Positions 9,515-17,406 of a stretch of 33,997 nucleotides of DNA are shown here, in pieces. The position numbers were made by a program, and so were the translations under genes. The notes beneath the pieces are model-generated. The model was given only the letters and a program-made list of their open reading frames with translations, had not been told where the DNA came from and did no database searches. How positions within the stretch are numbered: the stretch's first letter is position 1; the number at the start of each line of letters is the position of its first letter. The DNA comes from Rhodospirillales bacterium. GTDB taxonomy: Bacteria; Pseudomonadota; Alphaproteobacteria; Rhodospirillales; Casp-alpha2. The DNA is taken from assembly GCA_021775095.1 (NCBI GenBank), contig JAJFII010000074.1:1-33997 (forward strand). The letters are read 5' to 3'.

Positions 9515-9928
9515 CTATCGTTTGATCATCCCCGGGAAAGACGGCAGGTCCTGGTCGACCCTATCCCAGGCGCAGCGGCTCTCCGTATAGATGACGGCTT
9601 GCGGTTCAACCGCGCCGGGGTTGTCCAGACTGCCCACCCGGATCACCACAAGACTGTCCGATCCACTGCTTTGGCCGTATAGGGGGGAGGCACAGGTTGG
9701 GCAAAAATAACGGGTCATGTGATTGCCGCTGTCCGCATCATAGCTATAGGTCTGCGCGGTGCCACTGACCGTTAGCGCGTCCTTGGGTGCAACCATGTTG
9801 GTGGCGTGTCCGGTGCCGGTAAATTTTTGGCAGTTCGTGCACTGGCAATGGCCAACCCATAGGGGCGCTGCAGAAAGCGTGTAGGTAATGGCGCCGCATT
9901 GGCAGCTGCCTGTGTGATGATCCGACAT
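9515..9928 (-). CDS. GFA-family (CENP-V/GFA zinc-binding) protein
   Basis: The 137-residue protein has the cysteine pattern of the glutathione-dependent formaldehyde-activating (GFA) family: GSCQCGAITY, HCQCTNCQK and YFCPTCASPLYG, together binding two zinc ions. C-terminal SFPGMIKR is also usual. Members are thought to bind S-hydroxymethylglutathione, but most family proteins have no tested role. ATG 9928 has GAGGAA 7 nt upstream. It is transcribed away from the luciferase-like gene across a 132-bp AT-rich gap, so both promoters lie there. Confidence 0.9.
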   Translation of the reverse strand: MSDHHTGSCQCGAITYTLSAAPLWVGHCQCTNCQKFTGTGHATNMVAPKDALTVSGTAQTYSYDADSGNHMTRYFCPTCASPLYGQSSGSDSLVVIRVGSLDNPGAVEPQAVIYTESRCAWDRVDQDLPSFPGMIKR

Positions 9929-10060
9929 TAATTGTTCCTCATTTTTTCTTAAGTTTTAATTTTAATGCGTTTTTGCTTAGTTATGAAATAAGGTGTTATC
10001 GTGGGGTTGTCATCCTCTTGGTACCTCTTAATTTGCATCCCTTTTTAATTGGAGTCCTGA

Positions 10061-11152
10061 ATGTTAAAGCTTGGCCTGTTTTCCATGCCGGTCCATTTGC
10101 CTGAGCGCAACCTGGCGGACGCCCTGTCGGAAGACCGGGATCTGGTAATTTTGGCCGATAAATTAGGCTTTACGGAAGCCTGGATGGGAGAACATTTCAC
10201 CTCCCTGGGCGAACCGGTACCGTCGCCGCTGATTTTTAATGCCTCGCTTCTTGATGCTGCCCCCAACATCCGGCTCGGGACCGGCGTCATCTGCCTGCCG
10301 CAGCAGCACCCGGTTGCCGTGGCCGCCCATGTGGCGCTCCTCGACCAATTGTCCCGGGGGCGGGTGATCTTCGGTATTGGCTCCGGCGGGCTTTCAAGCG
10401 ACTGGGAAATCTTTGATCTCTTGGACCATGCGGGCCGTGGCAAAATCATGGTCGAATCGATCGATGCCATATTACGTCTGTGGCAGGCCGACCCGCCGTT
10501 GCGGCACGACGGAGCAAGCCGGCCCTTTGCCATTGAAAACCATATTGTTCCGGAAATTGGCGTCGGCCAGATGATCCGCCCCTATCAATTGCCGCACCCG
10601 GAAATTGCCGTCTCCCTGCGCGGCCCAAACTCCGGCCTGGCACGCCTCGCCGGCAGCCGTGGCTGGATCCCCCTGTCGGGCAACTTTATTCCCGCAGCCC
10701 ATGTGGCCAGCCACTGGCCGCTCTATCTGGAAGATGCCGAAAAGGCCGGTCAGCCTGTGGATCCGGATATTTGGCGGGTCGGGCGGAGCGTCTTGATTAC
10801 CGGCTCCAGCGCCGAAGCCGACGACATCATCAACGACCCGAACGGTGTCTTTTCCGATTATTATTTTTACCTCAATGTGCATCGCAAATTGGCCGAAGGG
10901 CGGTTACAACAACCGATAGACGAATCCCGGGAACGCGAAGAAGCCCGGATTATGGCCAAGGAGCTGGTGGTCCTCGGGACCGAACGCCAGGTCCTTGATC
11001 AGCTGATTGGCTTTAGTGATGAGGTCGGCCGCTTCGGCACTTTAATGGTTACCGGCCACGACCTATCGGCCAACCCCGGGCTTTGGCAGAGCTCGATGAC
11101 CCGGCTGGCAGAGACTGTCGCGCCGCAACTGTCGCAGCATATGAACCCATAA
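10061..11152 (+). CDS. LLM-class flavin-dependent oxidoreductase (luciferase-like)
   Basis: The 363-residue protein has the bacterial-luciferase TIM barrel: N-terminal KLGLFSMPVHLPERNL, DKLGFTEAWMGEHF, NIRLGTGVICLPQQHPVAVA and RVIFGIGSGGLSSDWEIF. This is close to the alkanal/nitrilotriacetate monooxygenase branch that uses reduced FMN delivered by a separate reductase. The substrate is unknown. GGAG lies about 6 nt before ATG 10061. The RraA-family gene follows 21 bp later and is probably cotranscribed, suggesting a small catabolic pair in which oxygenated product is later cleaved. Confidence 0.9.
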   Translation: MLKLGLFSMPVHLPERNLADALSEDRDLVILADKLGFTEAWMGEHFTSLGEPVPSPLIFNASLLDAAPNIRLGTGVICLPQQHPVAVAAHVALLDQLSRGRVIFGIGSGGLSSDWEIFDLLDHAGRGKIMVESIDAILRLWQADPPLRHDGASRPFAIENHIVPEIGVGQMIRPYQLPHPEIAVSLRGPNSGLARLAGSRGWIPLSGNFIPAAHVASHWPLYLEDAEKAGQPVDPDIWRVGRSVLITGSSAEADDIINDPNGVFSDYYFYLNVHRKLAEGRLQQPIDESREREEARIMAKELVVLGTERQVLDQLIGFSDEVGRFGTLMVTGHDLSANPGLWQSSMTRLAETVAPQLSQHMNP

Positions 11153-11173
11153 CCGGACGAGGAATAACCACAT

Positions 11174-11887
11174 ATGGATCAATTAATCCATGATCAGTTA
11201 TCACAAATCAGCGTCGCCACCATTACCATGCAATTGCTTAAAAAAGGCATCCGCAATACCTGGATGAGCGGCGTCAAACCCCTCAATCATCCGGTCAAAC
11301 GTCTGCTGGGAGAGGCCTATACCCTGCGGTTTGTCCCATTTCGCGAAGATTTGGTGTCGCTGGATAAACTGGCGAGTTTGGACAATGCCCAGCGCCGGGC
11401 CATTGAAGAGGCGACAGCGGGGGGTGTTCTGGTTATCGACGGTCGTGGGGTGTCCGACATTGCCGTGCTTGGCGATATTCTGATTGAACGCCTGAAAGTG
11501 CGGGGCGTTGCGGGCCTGGTTACCGATGGCGGCATTCGCGACCTTGAGGAATGCCGGGCGTCGGGTTTGACACTGTACGCGGCCGGTGCCGCCGCACCGG
11601 CAAGTCTGGTTGGTCATTCACCGGCCGAGGTGCAATGTGTGGTCGGTTGTGGCGGCGTTGCCGTGGTTCCCGGCGATGTGATTGTTGGCGACGGCGACGG
11701 CATCGTGGTCATTCCGGCCCATCTGGCCGGTGATGTCGCCCGCGATGGTGTGGAGCAGGAACGGTTCGAGCGGTTTGCCAAAATGAAAGTATCTGGCGGG
11801 GCCCCCGCCTATGGTACCTATCCGCCCAATGACCAGACCAAGGCGGAATATCAGGACTGGATCAGGGACGGCGAACCGAAGTTCTAA
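11174..11887 (+). CDS. RraA-family protein (aldolase/decarboxylase-like)
   Basis: The 237-residue protein belongs to the RraA / HMG-aldolase (formerly dimethylmenaquinone methyltransferase) family. The core reads VLVIDGRGVSDIAVLGDIL, GVAGLVTDGGIRDLEECR and DVIVGDGDGIVVIPAHLA. The RD pair in GGIRD is the acid-base/metal-site signature of the 4-hydroxy-4-methyl-2-oxoglutarate aldolases. It is longer than true RraA (about 160 residues), which favours an enzyme acting on an oxo-acid rather than an RNase E inhibitor. GAGGAA precedes ATG 11174. It is in tandem with the luciferase-like monooxygenase. Confidence 0.85.
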   Translation: MDQLIHDQLSQISVATITMQLLKKGIRNTWMSGVKPLNHPVKRLLGEAYTLRFVPFREDLVSLDKLASLDNAQRRAIEEATAGGVLVIDGRGVSDIAVLGDILIERLKVRGVAGLVTDGGIRDLEECRASGLTLYAAGAAAPASLVGHSPAEVQCVVGCGGVAVVPGDVIVGDGDGIVVIPAHLAGDVARDGVEQERFERFAKMKVSGGAPAYGTYPPNDQTKAEYQDWIRDGEPKF

Positions 11888-11900
11888 AGTGCCGCATCTC

Positions 11901-12530
11901 CTAAGATTTGCGGGCAAAGGCCAAGGCTAGGCCGGTACCGATTAAAAATCCGCCGGATATGCGATTGCGCAAGCGGCCCTGGCGTTGGCTCGACAGCATC
12001 GGCCGCAGGCGGCCACTGAGGAACGCATAACCGCAATCGAGCGTTGTCGCAATCATCAGAAAGGTCGCGCTCAGCAGGGCCAGTTGGGGTCCGGTGGCGG
12101 TCAAAGGGTCGATGAACTGGGGGAAGAAGGCGGCATAAAAAAAGAGGGTTTTTGGGTTGGTTATGGAGACCACAAAACCCTGCCAGAACAGGGATTTATT
12201 GGGACCCAGGGCCGCTTCAGCGTCGTCCAGACGGACCACCTGGGCGCGCCAGCTTTGCACACCCAGCCAGATCAGGTAAGCCGCACCGGCCCAGCGCAGA
12301 TATTCAAACCCCTCGGCCAGCAGGGCGAACGCCGAAGCCATGCCAAAACCACCGACCAGTAACATACAGCCGGTCGCCACACTGGTCCCCAATACGGTCC
12401 GCAAACCATGGCGGGTACCATAGGCCAGGCTGTTGGCGATGGTCAGGGTAACAATCGGGCCCGGCATTAAAATTAACACCACGGTGGCCAGTACAAAGGC
12501 CAAATAAAGCTCCAATTCAATGACAAACAT
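11901..12530 (-). CDS. LysE/RhtB-family amino-acid exporter
   Basis: The 209-residue inner-membrane protein has about six hydrophobic helices and the family signature LMPGPIVTLTIANSLAYGTRHGL near the N-terminus (written here across the PGP motif), followed by VLGTSVATGCM. FWQGFVVSITNPKTLFFYAAFFPQF marks the middle. Members export amino acids or homoserine lactone-like compounds. I chose ATG 12530 over the in-frame TTG at 12548 since the first helix starts right after it. It converges on the RraA gene with 13 bp between stops, and diverges from the SDR gene. Confidence 0.9.
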   Translation of the reverse strand: MFVIELELYLAFVLATVVLILMPGPIVTLTIANSLAYGTRHGLRTVLGTSVATGCMLLVGGFGMASAFALLAEGFEYLRWAGAAYLIWLGVQSWRAQVVRLDDAEAALGPNKSLFWQGFVVSITNPKTLFFYAAFFPQFIDPLTATGPQLALLSATFLMIATTLDCGYAFLSGRLRPMLSSQRQGRLRNRISGGFLIGTGLALAFARKS

Positions 12531-12653
12531 CCGTGTAATCCCGCTCAATAGGTTATACTAAGTTAACCGCCAGGGGTTGCCTTTTTGCGTCGCCCCTTGT
12601 CTAAACGGATATCTATCCACGAATAAATGTTTCAGTCAACGAAGGGGTGTGTC

Positions 12654-13424
12654 GTGAGTTCACAAAACAAAATTGCATTGGTTACCGGTGGCGGTTCCGG
12701 GGTCGGTCGGTCGGCGGCGACGGCATTGATAAAAGCAGGTTACACGATTGTGGTTACCGGGCGCCGCCCAGAACCTCTGACAGAAACTCTGGATCTTGCT
12801 GCGGCCGACAGCCCCGGCGCGGCAGACCGCACCCTGGCGATCCCGGCTGATGTTGCTGATCCGGCTTCGGTTGCCGATCTGTTTGCCAAAATCAAACAAG
12901 CCTACGGTCGCCTCGATGTGGTCTTTAACAACGCCGGCGTCAATGTGCCGTCAACGACCTTTGGCGAACTGACCTTTGCGCAATGGAAGTCGGTTGTCGA
13001 TGTCAACCTGTCGGGGGTTTTCCTCACTGCCCATGCGGCCTTTAACATGATGAAAGACCAATCGCCCCAGGGCGGACGGATCATCAATAACGGTTCCATT
13101 TCCGCCCATGTGCCGCGGCCCGGGTCGGCCCCCTACACGGCGACCAAACACGGGGTTTCCGGGCTCACCAAAACCATCGCCCTCGACGGTCGTCACTATA
13201 ACATCGCCTGCGGTCAGATCGATATCGGCAACGCCTTGACCCCGATGGCGGCCCGCATGGTAGATGGTGTGCCACAGGCCGACCTGACGATCAAAGCCGA
13301 ACCGGTGATGGATGTCGATCACGTCGGAAACGCCATTGTCCACATGGCCGGCCTGCCGCTCGACACCAACATCCTCAACATGACGATCATGGCCAGTCAC
13401 ATGCCATTTGTCGGCCGCGGATAA
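12654..13424 (+). CDS. SDR-family oxidoreductase
   Basis: The 256-residue classical short-chain dehydrogenase has the cofactor motif [17 protein letters not shown], the catalytic serine region [10 protein letters not shown] and YTATKHG with the active Tyr and Lys. A DVADP segment fits the adenine-binding acidic residue. I chose GTG 12654 because GAAGGGG lies 6-7 nt upstream and the Rossmann strand follows at the usual distance; ATG 12627 in the same frame has no ribosome site. Substrate unknown. It stands alone, followed by the palindromic repeat region. Confidence 0.9.
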   Translation: MSSQNKIALVTGGGSGVGRSAATALIKAGYTIVVTGRRPEPLTETLDLAAADSPGAADRTLAIPADVADPASVADLFAKIKQAYGRLDVVFNNAGVNVPSTTFGELTFAQWKSVVDVNLSGVFLTAHAAFNMMKDQSPQGGRIINNGSISAHVPRPGSAPYTATKHGVSGLTKTIALDGRHYNIACGQIDIGNALTPMAARMVDGVPQADLTIKAEPVMDVDHVGNAIVHMAGLPLDTNILNMTIMASHMPFVGRG

Positions 13425-13464
13425 AAATCGCAACGGCCACCGCCACCAACACCTCAAAGCAAGT

Positions 13465-13583
13465 CCCTTCCCCACATGGGGGAAGGATAGGATGCGGGTG
13501 AAAGCGCCCGACACTCTGCGCGCACGAAGGCGTGGCACCTTGACCCCCCACCCCAGCCCTCCCCCACAGGGGAGGGAAGGGGA
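13465..13583. repeat. GC-rich palindromic intergenic repeat, copy 1
   Basis: This begins with a hairpin (CCTTCCCC, ACAT, GGGGAAGG-like) and ends with CCCTCCCCCACAGGGGAGGG. The two ends are roughly inverted copies of each other, with ACCCCCCACCCC answering the GCGGGTG side. A second, diverged copy follows at 13614-13738. No ORF of note lies within. It resembles small non-autonomous palindromic repeats scattered between genes in Alphaproteobacteria. Confidence 0.7.
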
Positions 13584-13613
13584 TTTATGAGAATCCAAGG
13601 GGTTCGTTCAAAA

Positions 13614-13738
13614 CCCCTTCCTTCCCCCTGGATGGGGGAAGGTTAGGAGGGGGGTGACGGTGTCAGATAATCTGTGCGTACGAGATTGCAGGACCTTTAC
13701 CCCCACTCCACTCCGGCCCCATAGGGGGCCAGGGGGCT
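13614..13738. repeat. GC-rich palindromic intergenic repeat, copy 2
   Basis: This is a second copy in the same orientation. It opens with a perfect 9-bp hairpin, CCTTCCCCC and GGGGGAAGG around TGGAT (13620-13642), then GGAGGGGGGTGACGG, a variable centre with CTGTGCGTACGA (copy 1 has CTGCGCGCACGA), then ACCCCCACTCC and a GGCCCCATAGGGGGCC hairpin. The pair makes up most of the 490-bp gap between the SDR gene and the next gene. Confidence 0.7.
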
Positions 13739-13914
13739 TATGGGAAATCGATTAAAAACTCGCCATTTATGGTGCCTCTTCTCCTTGACAGCTGGAAAAA
13801 ATCAATTATTTCATGCCTGCCGAAAATCTTTAAGGGGTGTTTGGCCGCTCTGACGTTTTGTCATGGACGCTGAACCGTTTCGGTATGTGTTTGATAAGAG
13901 TGAGGAAACATCCA

Positions 13915-14232
13915 ATGTCGGATTATGATTTTGATAGCTGGCTTGCAGGCCAAAGCGGGTTGGATTATGAACAGCTAAAATCCAACACCTTTAATGCCAT
14001 GGTTGATGCGGAGCTTCGGGCCAAGGGATTAAGACCCGTCGACGATGGTGTCTCTAAAGAACAATATGAAACTTTCGCGGTTCGGGTCAAAGCCCTCCAT
14101 ACGCTTTTGGCCTATGGTGAAAAAGATGTTCGGGTTAGCGACGACGACTGGCAGACCTTTCGGCCCCATTGTGAGGCCCTGGTGGCAAAAAATCAGATGG
14201 ACGCGGGTATTCTGGACAAGTTCCAGACCTGA
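13915..14232 (+). CDS. Hypothetical acidic protein
   Basis: I do not recognise this 105-residue protein. It is acidic, apparently soluble, mostly helical in look, with no signal peptide or membrane segment. Recognisable stretches are SDYDFDSWLAGQSGLDYEQL and DDDWQTFRPHCEALVAKNQM. ATG 13915 is preceded by GTGAGGAAACATCC with a GAGG ribosome site, and fits better than the in-frame upstream start at 13837, which adds 26 unlike residues. It converges on mcd with a 32-bp gap. Coding is supported by the ribosome site and protein-like composition only. Confidence 0.65.
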   Translation: MSDYDFDSWLAGQSGLDYEQLKSNTFNAMVDAELRAKGLRPVDDGVSKEQYETFAVRVKALHTLLAYGEKDVRVSDDDWQTFRPHCEALVAKNQMDAGILDKFQT

Positions 14233-14264
14233 TTCCGGACTGCATTTTTGACCGGCCGGCGTCT

Positions 14265-15938
14265 TCAATTGCGGTTGTTCAACACTCCCCGGGCAATGAC
14301 ATGGGCCTGGATTTCCGCCGCACCTTCAAAAATGTTGAGGATTCTGGCGTCACAGAGCACCCGGCTGATCGGGTATTCCAGGGCATAGCCGTTGCCACCG
14401 TGGACCTGCAGGGCATTGTCGGCATTCGCCCAGGCAACCCGTGCCGCCAGCAGTTTGGCCATGCCGGCCTCGATGTCGCAACGCCGGTCGGAATCCTTTT
14501 CGCGGGCTGCAAAATAGGTGAGTTGGCGGGCGATCATGGTTTCCACGGCCATCCAGGCGATTTTGCCGGCGACCCGGGGGAATGCGTAGATCGGCTTGCC
14601 AAACTGTTGGCGTTCGGTGGCATAACCGAGACCCAGCTCCATGGCGTTTTGGGCGACACCAACGGCCCGGGCCGCAGTTTGAATGCGCGCACTCTCGAAG
14701 GTCGCCATTAATTGTTTAAAACCCTGACCCTCAACGCCACCCAAAAGCTGTTCGGCCGGCACGTCCATGGCATCGAAGGCAAGTTCGTACTCTTTCATAC
14801 CCCGGTACCCCAGGACTTCGATTTCGCCGCCGCTCATTCCCGCTTTCGGGAACGGATTGTCGTCCGTGCCCCGGGGTTTTTCCACCAACAGCATGGACAG
14901 GCCTTTATATCCGACCTCATCGGGGTTGGTGCGCACCAACAGGGTCATCATGTCCGTCCGTGCGGCGTGGGTGATCCAGGTTTTATTGCCGGTCACTTTG
15001 TAGGTTTTGCCGTCGCCGACGGCACGGGTTTTTAAGGATGCCAGGTCAGAACCCGTACCCGGTTCCGTAAAGACCGCGGTCGGCAAGATCTCGCCCGATG
15101 CCAAACGCGGCAAATAGCTTTGTTTTTGCTGGTCGCTACCGCCCAGGCGGATGAGCTCGGCGGCAATTTCCGAACGGGTACCCAAGGATCCAACGCCGAT
15201 ATATCCCCGCGACAGTTCTTCGGTGACCACACACATGGCCAATTTGCCCATGCCGAGGCCGCCGTCGGATTCCGGAACGGTCAGGCCAAACACCCCCAAT
15301 TCGCACATCTGTTCAACCACGGCATCGGGAATCAGCTGGTCGTTCAGGTGCCAGCCGTGGGCATGGGGGGTTACCTGCTGTTCGGTAAACCGATGGAACT
15401 GGTCGCGGACCAGATCGAGGGTTTCATCGCCCAGGGCCAAATGGCCAAAGCGGCCATCTTTGATCAGTGTGGCGATCCGCATGCGCACGGCATCCGTGTT
15501 GCCAGCATTCATGAGCACGGCGGTTTCCTGCCCATAAAGCGCCTGCAACGCCTGATCCGATACCCCCAGATCACCGGGCCGGACGATTTCAACCTGGCTG
15601 ATGGCGATGCCGCCTGCCAGTTGTTTAAGGTATTCACCAAAGGCCGCCTGCAGGATCAATTTTTCCAGCTCGCCGAACTGCGCGGCGGCCTCGAGCCGCT
15701 GGCCCCAACCCAACATTTGCCGCAGGCCTTCCACATAGGTGGCCATCCACGACAGGCCGTGCGCGGCGAACTGATGGCGTTCGAGTAATGCCCCATCGAC
15801 CCGACCGTCTTTGACAACCCATTGCGAAACCGCATGGCGGGCCTTGGCCAACAACTCTTCGGCACCGACCAGAGCCGCCGCACTGGTTGCCAGAAGATTG
15901 TTAATCACGGGCTGGTTTTTGTTGATCAGGCCGTCCAT
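14265..15938 (-). CDS. mcd: (2S)-methylsuccinyl-CoA dehydrogenase
   Basis: The 557-residue acyl-CoA dehydrogenase has an extra N-terminal domain of about 150 residues (NLLATSAAALVGAEELLAKA) before the standard fold. This extension and the position directly after ccr identify it as Mcd rather than a general fatty-acid enzyme. FAD and substrate motifs include VFTEPGTGSDLASLKTRA, KTWITHAARTD and the C-terminal NIFEGAAEIQAHVIAR. It oxidises methylsuccinyl-CoA to mesaconyl-CoA in the ethylmalonyl-CoA pathway, passing electrons to ETF. ATG 15938 lies 6 bp after the ccr stop, so ccr-mcd is an operon. Confidence 0.92.
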   Translation of the reverse strand: MDGLINKNQPVINNLLATSAAALVGAEELLAKARHAVSQWVVKDGRVDGALLERHQFAAHGLSWMATYVEGLRQMLGWGQRLEAAAQFGELEKLILQAAFGEYLKQLAGGIAISQVEIVRPGDLGVSDQALQALYGQETAVLMNAGNTDAVRMRIATLIKDGRFGHLALGDETLDLVRDQFHRFTEQQVTPHAHGWHLNDQLIPDAVVEQMCELGVFGLTVPESDGGLGMGKLAMCVVTEELSRGYIGVGSLGTRSEIAAELIRLGGSDQQKQSYLPRLASGEILPTAVFTEPGTGSDLASLKTRAVGDGKTYKVTGNKTWITHAARTDMMTLLVRTNPDEVGYKGLSMLLVEKPRGTDDNPFPKAGMSGGEIEVLGYRGMKEYELAFDAMDVPAEQLLGGVEGQGFKQLMATFESARIQTAARAVGVAQNAMELGLGYATERQQFGKPIYAFPRVAGKIAWMAVETMIARQLTYFAAREKDSDRRCDIEAGMAKLLAARVAWANADNALQVHGGNGYALEYPISRVLCDARILNIFEGAAEIQAHVIARGVLNNRN

Positions 15939-15944
15939 TTTCCG

Positions 15945-17225
15945 TTACCCTTCCACACAATCCTCGATGGTTCGGCGGCCCGGGTGTTTGGCTTGTACAA
16001 GAACCGCCATGTTACCGGGTTTGTGCTGATTGCCGAGCATTTTCATGTGGGCAGCGGGGATGTCGTCCCAGGAAAACACTTCCGACATACACGGGTCAAT
16101 GCGCCGTTCGATCACCAGTTGGTTGGCCTGGGAGGCCTGTTTCAGGTTGGCAAAATGGCTGCCCTGGATGCGTTTTTGCCGCATCCAGACAAATCGTGCG
16201 TCCATGGTCAGGTTAAATCCCGTGGTACCGGCGCAAAAAACCACCATGCCGCCCCGTTTGACGATGTTGCAACTGACCGGGAAGGTCGCTTCGCCCGGGT
16301 GTTCGAAGACAAAATCGACGTCGTTGCCCTTGCCGGTAATCTCCCAGATGGCTTTGCCAAACTTGCGGGTTTCTTTCATGTAGTCGGCAAATCCGTCGCC
16401 GTTGACTTCCGGCAATTGGCCCCAGCAATCAAAATCCTTGCGGTTAAGCACACCCTTGGCGCCGAGGCCCATGACAAAATCCCGTTTGCTCTCGTCGGAA
16501 ATGACGCCAATGGCATTGGCACCGGCAGTGGCGATGAGCTGGATCGCCATCGATCCAAGACCGCCGGAAGCGCCCCAGACCAGCACATTGTGGCCGGGCC
16601 TGAGAATATGCGGGCGGTGACCAAACAACATCCGATAAGCGGTCGCCATGGTCAGGATATAACAGGCACTTTCTTCCCAGGTCAGATGTTTGGGCCGGGG
16701 CATACATTGCTGGGCCTGCACCCGGGTAAACTGGGCGAAGGACCCGTCCGGTGTCTCGTAACCCCAAATCCGCTGGGAGGTGGAAAACATTGGATCTCCG
16801 CCGTTGCATTCCTCATCGTCGCCGTCATCCTGATTGCAATGGACGACCACTTCATCGCCGACCTTGACCCGGGTGACCTTAGACCCGACGGCCCAGACGA
16901 TGCCAGCGGCGTCGGAGCCGGCGATGTGATAGGGTTCTTTGTGCACATCAAACACGGAAATGGGTTGACCCAATGCGGCCCAGACACCGTTGTAATTAAC
17001 CCCGGCTGCCATCACCATAATCAACACTTCGTGGCTGTCGAGTTTCGGCACATCGACCACTTCGCACTGCATGGCCGTGTCCGGGTCGCCGTGTCGTTCG
17101 CGGCGAATGGCCCAGGCATACATCTGGCCCGGGACATGGCCCAGGGGCGGAATTTCGCCCAATTCATACAGGTCCTTTTTTTCCGTATCCGGGTACAGGT
17201 CGATGACTTCAGCGCTGTCGGTCAA
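15945..17225 (-). CDS. ccr: Crotonyl-CoA carboxylase/reductase
   Basis: Ccr reductively carboxylates crotonyl-CoA to ethylmalonyl-CoA with NADPH and CO2. The 426-residue medium-chain reductase has N-terminal GHVPGQMYAWAIRRERHGDP, the CO2-site asparagine region GVNYNGVWAALG, the Rossmann segment VWGASGGLGSMAIQLIATAG and GSHFANLKQA with the conserved His. Length and motifs match the family closely. The start is TTG 17225, with a strong GAGGAGG only five bases before it; no ATG fits. It heads an operon with mcd and diverges from ecm across a 180-bp AT-rich control region. Confidence 0.97.
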   Translation of the reverse strand: MTDSAEVIDLYPDTEKKDLYELGEIPPLGHVPGQMYAWAIRRERHGDPDTAMQCEVVDVPKLDSHEVLIMVMAAGVNYNGVWAALGQPISVFDVHKEPYHIAGSDAAGIVWAVGSKVTRVKVGDEVVVHCNQDDGDDEECNGGDPMFSTSQRIWGYETPDGSFAQFTRVQAQQCMPRPKHLTWEESACYILTMATAYRMLFGHRPHILRPGHNVLVWGASGGLGSMAIQLIATAGANAIGVISDESKRDFVMGLGAKGVLNRKDFDCWGQLPEVNGDGFADYMKETRKFGKAIWEITGKGNDVDFVFEHPGEATFPVSCNIVKRGGMVVFCAGTTGFNLTMDARFVWMRQKRIQGSHFANLKQASQANQLVIERRIDPCMSEVFSWDDIPAAHMKMLGNQHKPGNMAVLVQAKHPGRRTIEDCVEG

Positions 17226-17406
17226 TGTGTCCTCCTCAGGGGATGGTGAATTTAAGGGTTTTTCAGACCTAAATCTTTATGTCTTTATTTGCAATGCACA
17301 ATTTGATAAATTACGTAAATGAATTAAAAAACGTAATAAAATTACGTTATGAATTGTTTGTTTTCAGTATATTAGATTAAAAATAGTGTAACCGATTGGG
17401 TGAAAG
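17226..17406. promoter_or_regulatory. Divergent ccr/ecm control region with TTACGT dyads
   Basis: This AT-rich gap serves both ccr-mcd (minus) and ecm (plus). It contains a perfect 8-bp inverted repeat AACGTAAT and ATTACGTT around AAA (17330-17348), and a perfect palindrome TTACGTAA (17311-17318). ATTACGT-type half-sites thus occur on both strands. TTTGCAA at 17288-17294 resembles half-sites known for short-chain acyl-CoA regulators of the PccR/RamB type. A shared operator controlling both transcripts is inferred; TetR-type CcrR is a known ccr regulator elsewhere. Confidence 0.6.

Noticed and set aside
15822-17249. A 475-codon plus-strand open frame across mcd and ccr
   Set aside because: It is a shadow of two firmly identified genes on the other strand and shows no domain pattern.
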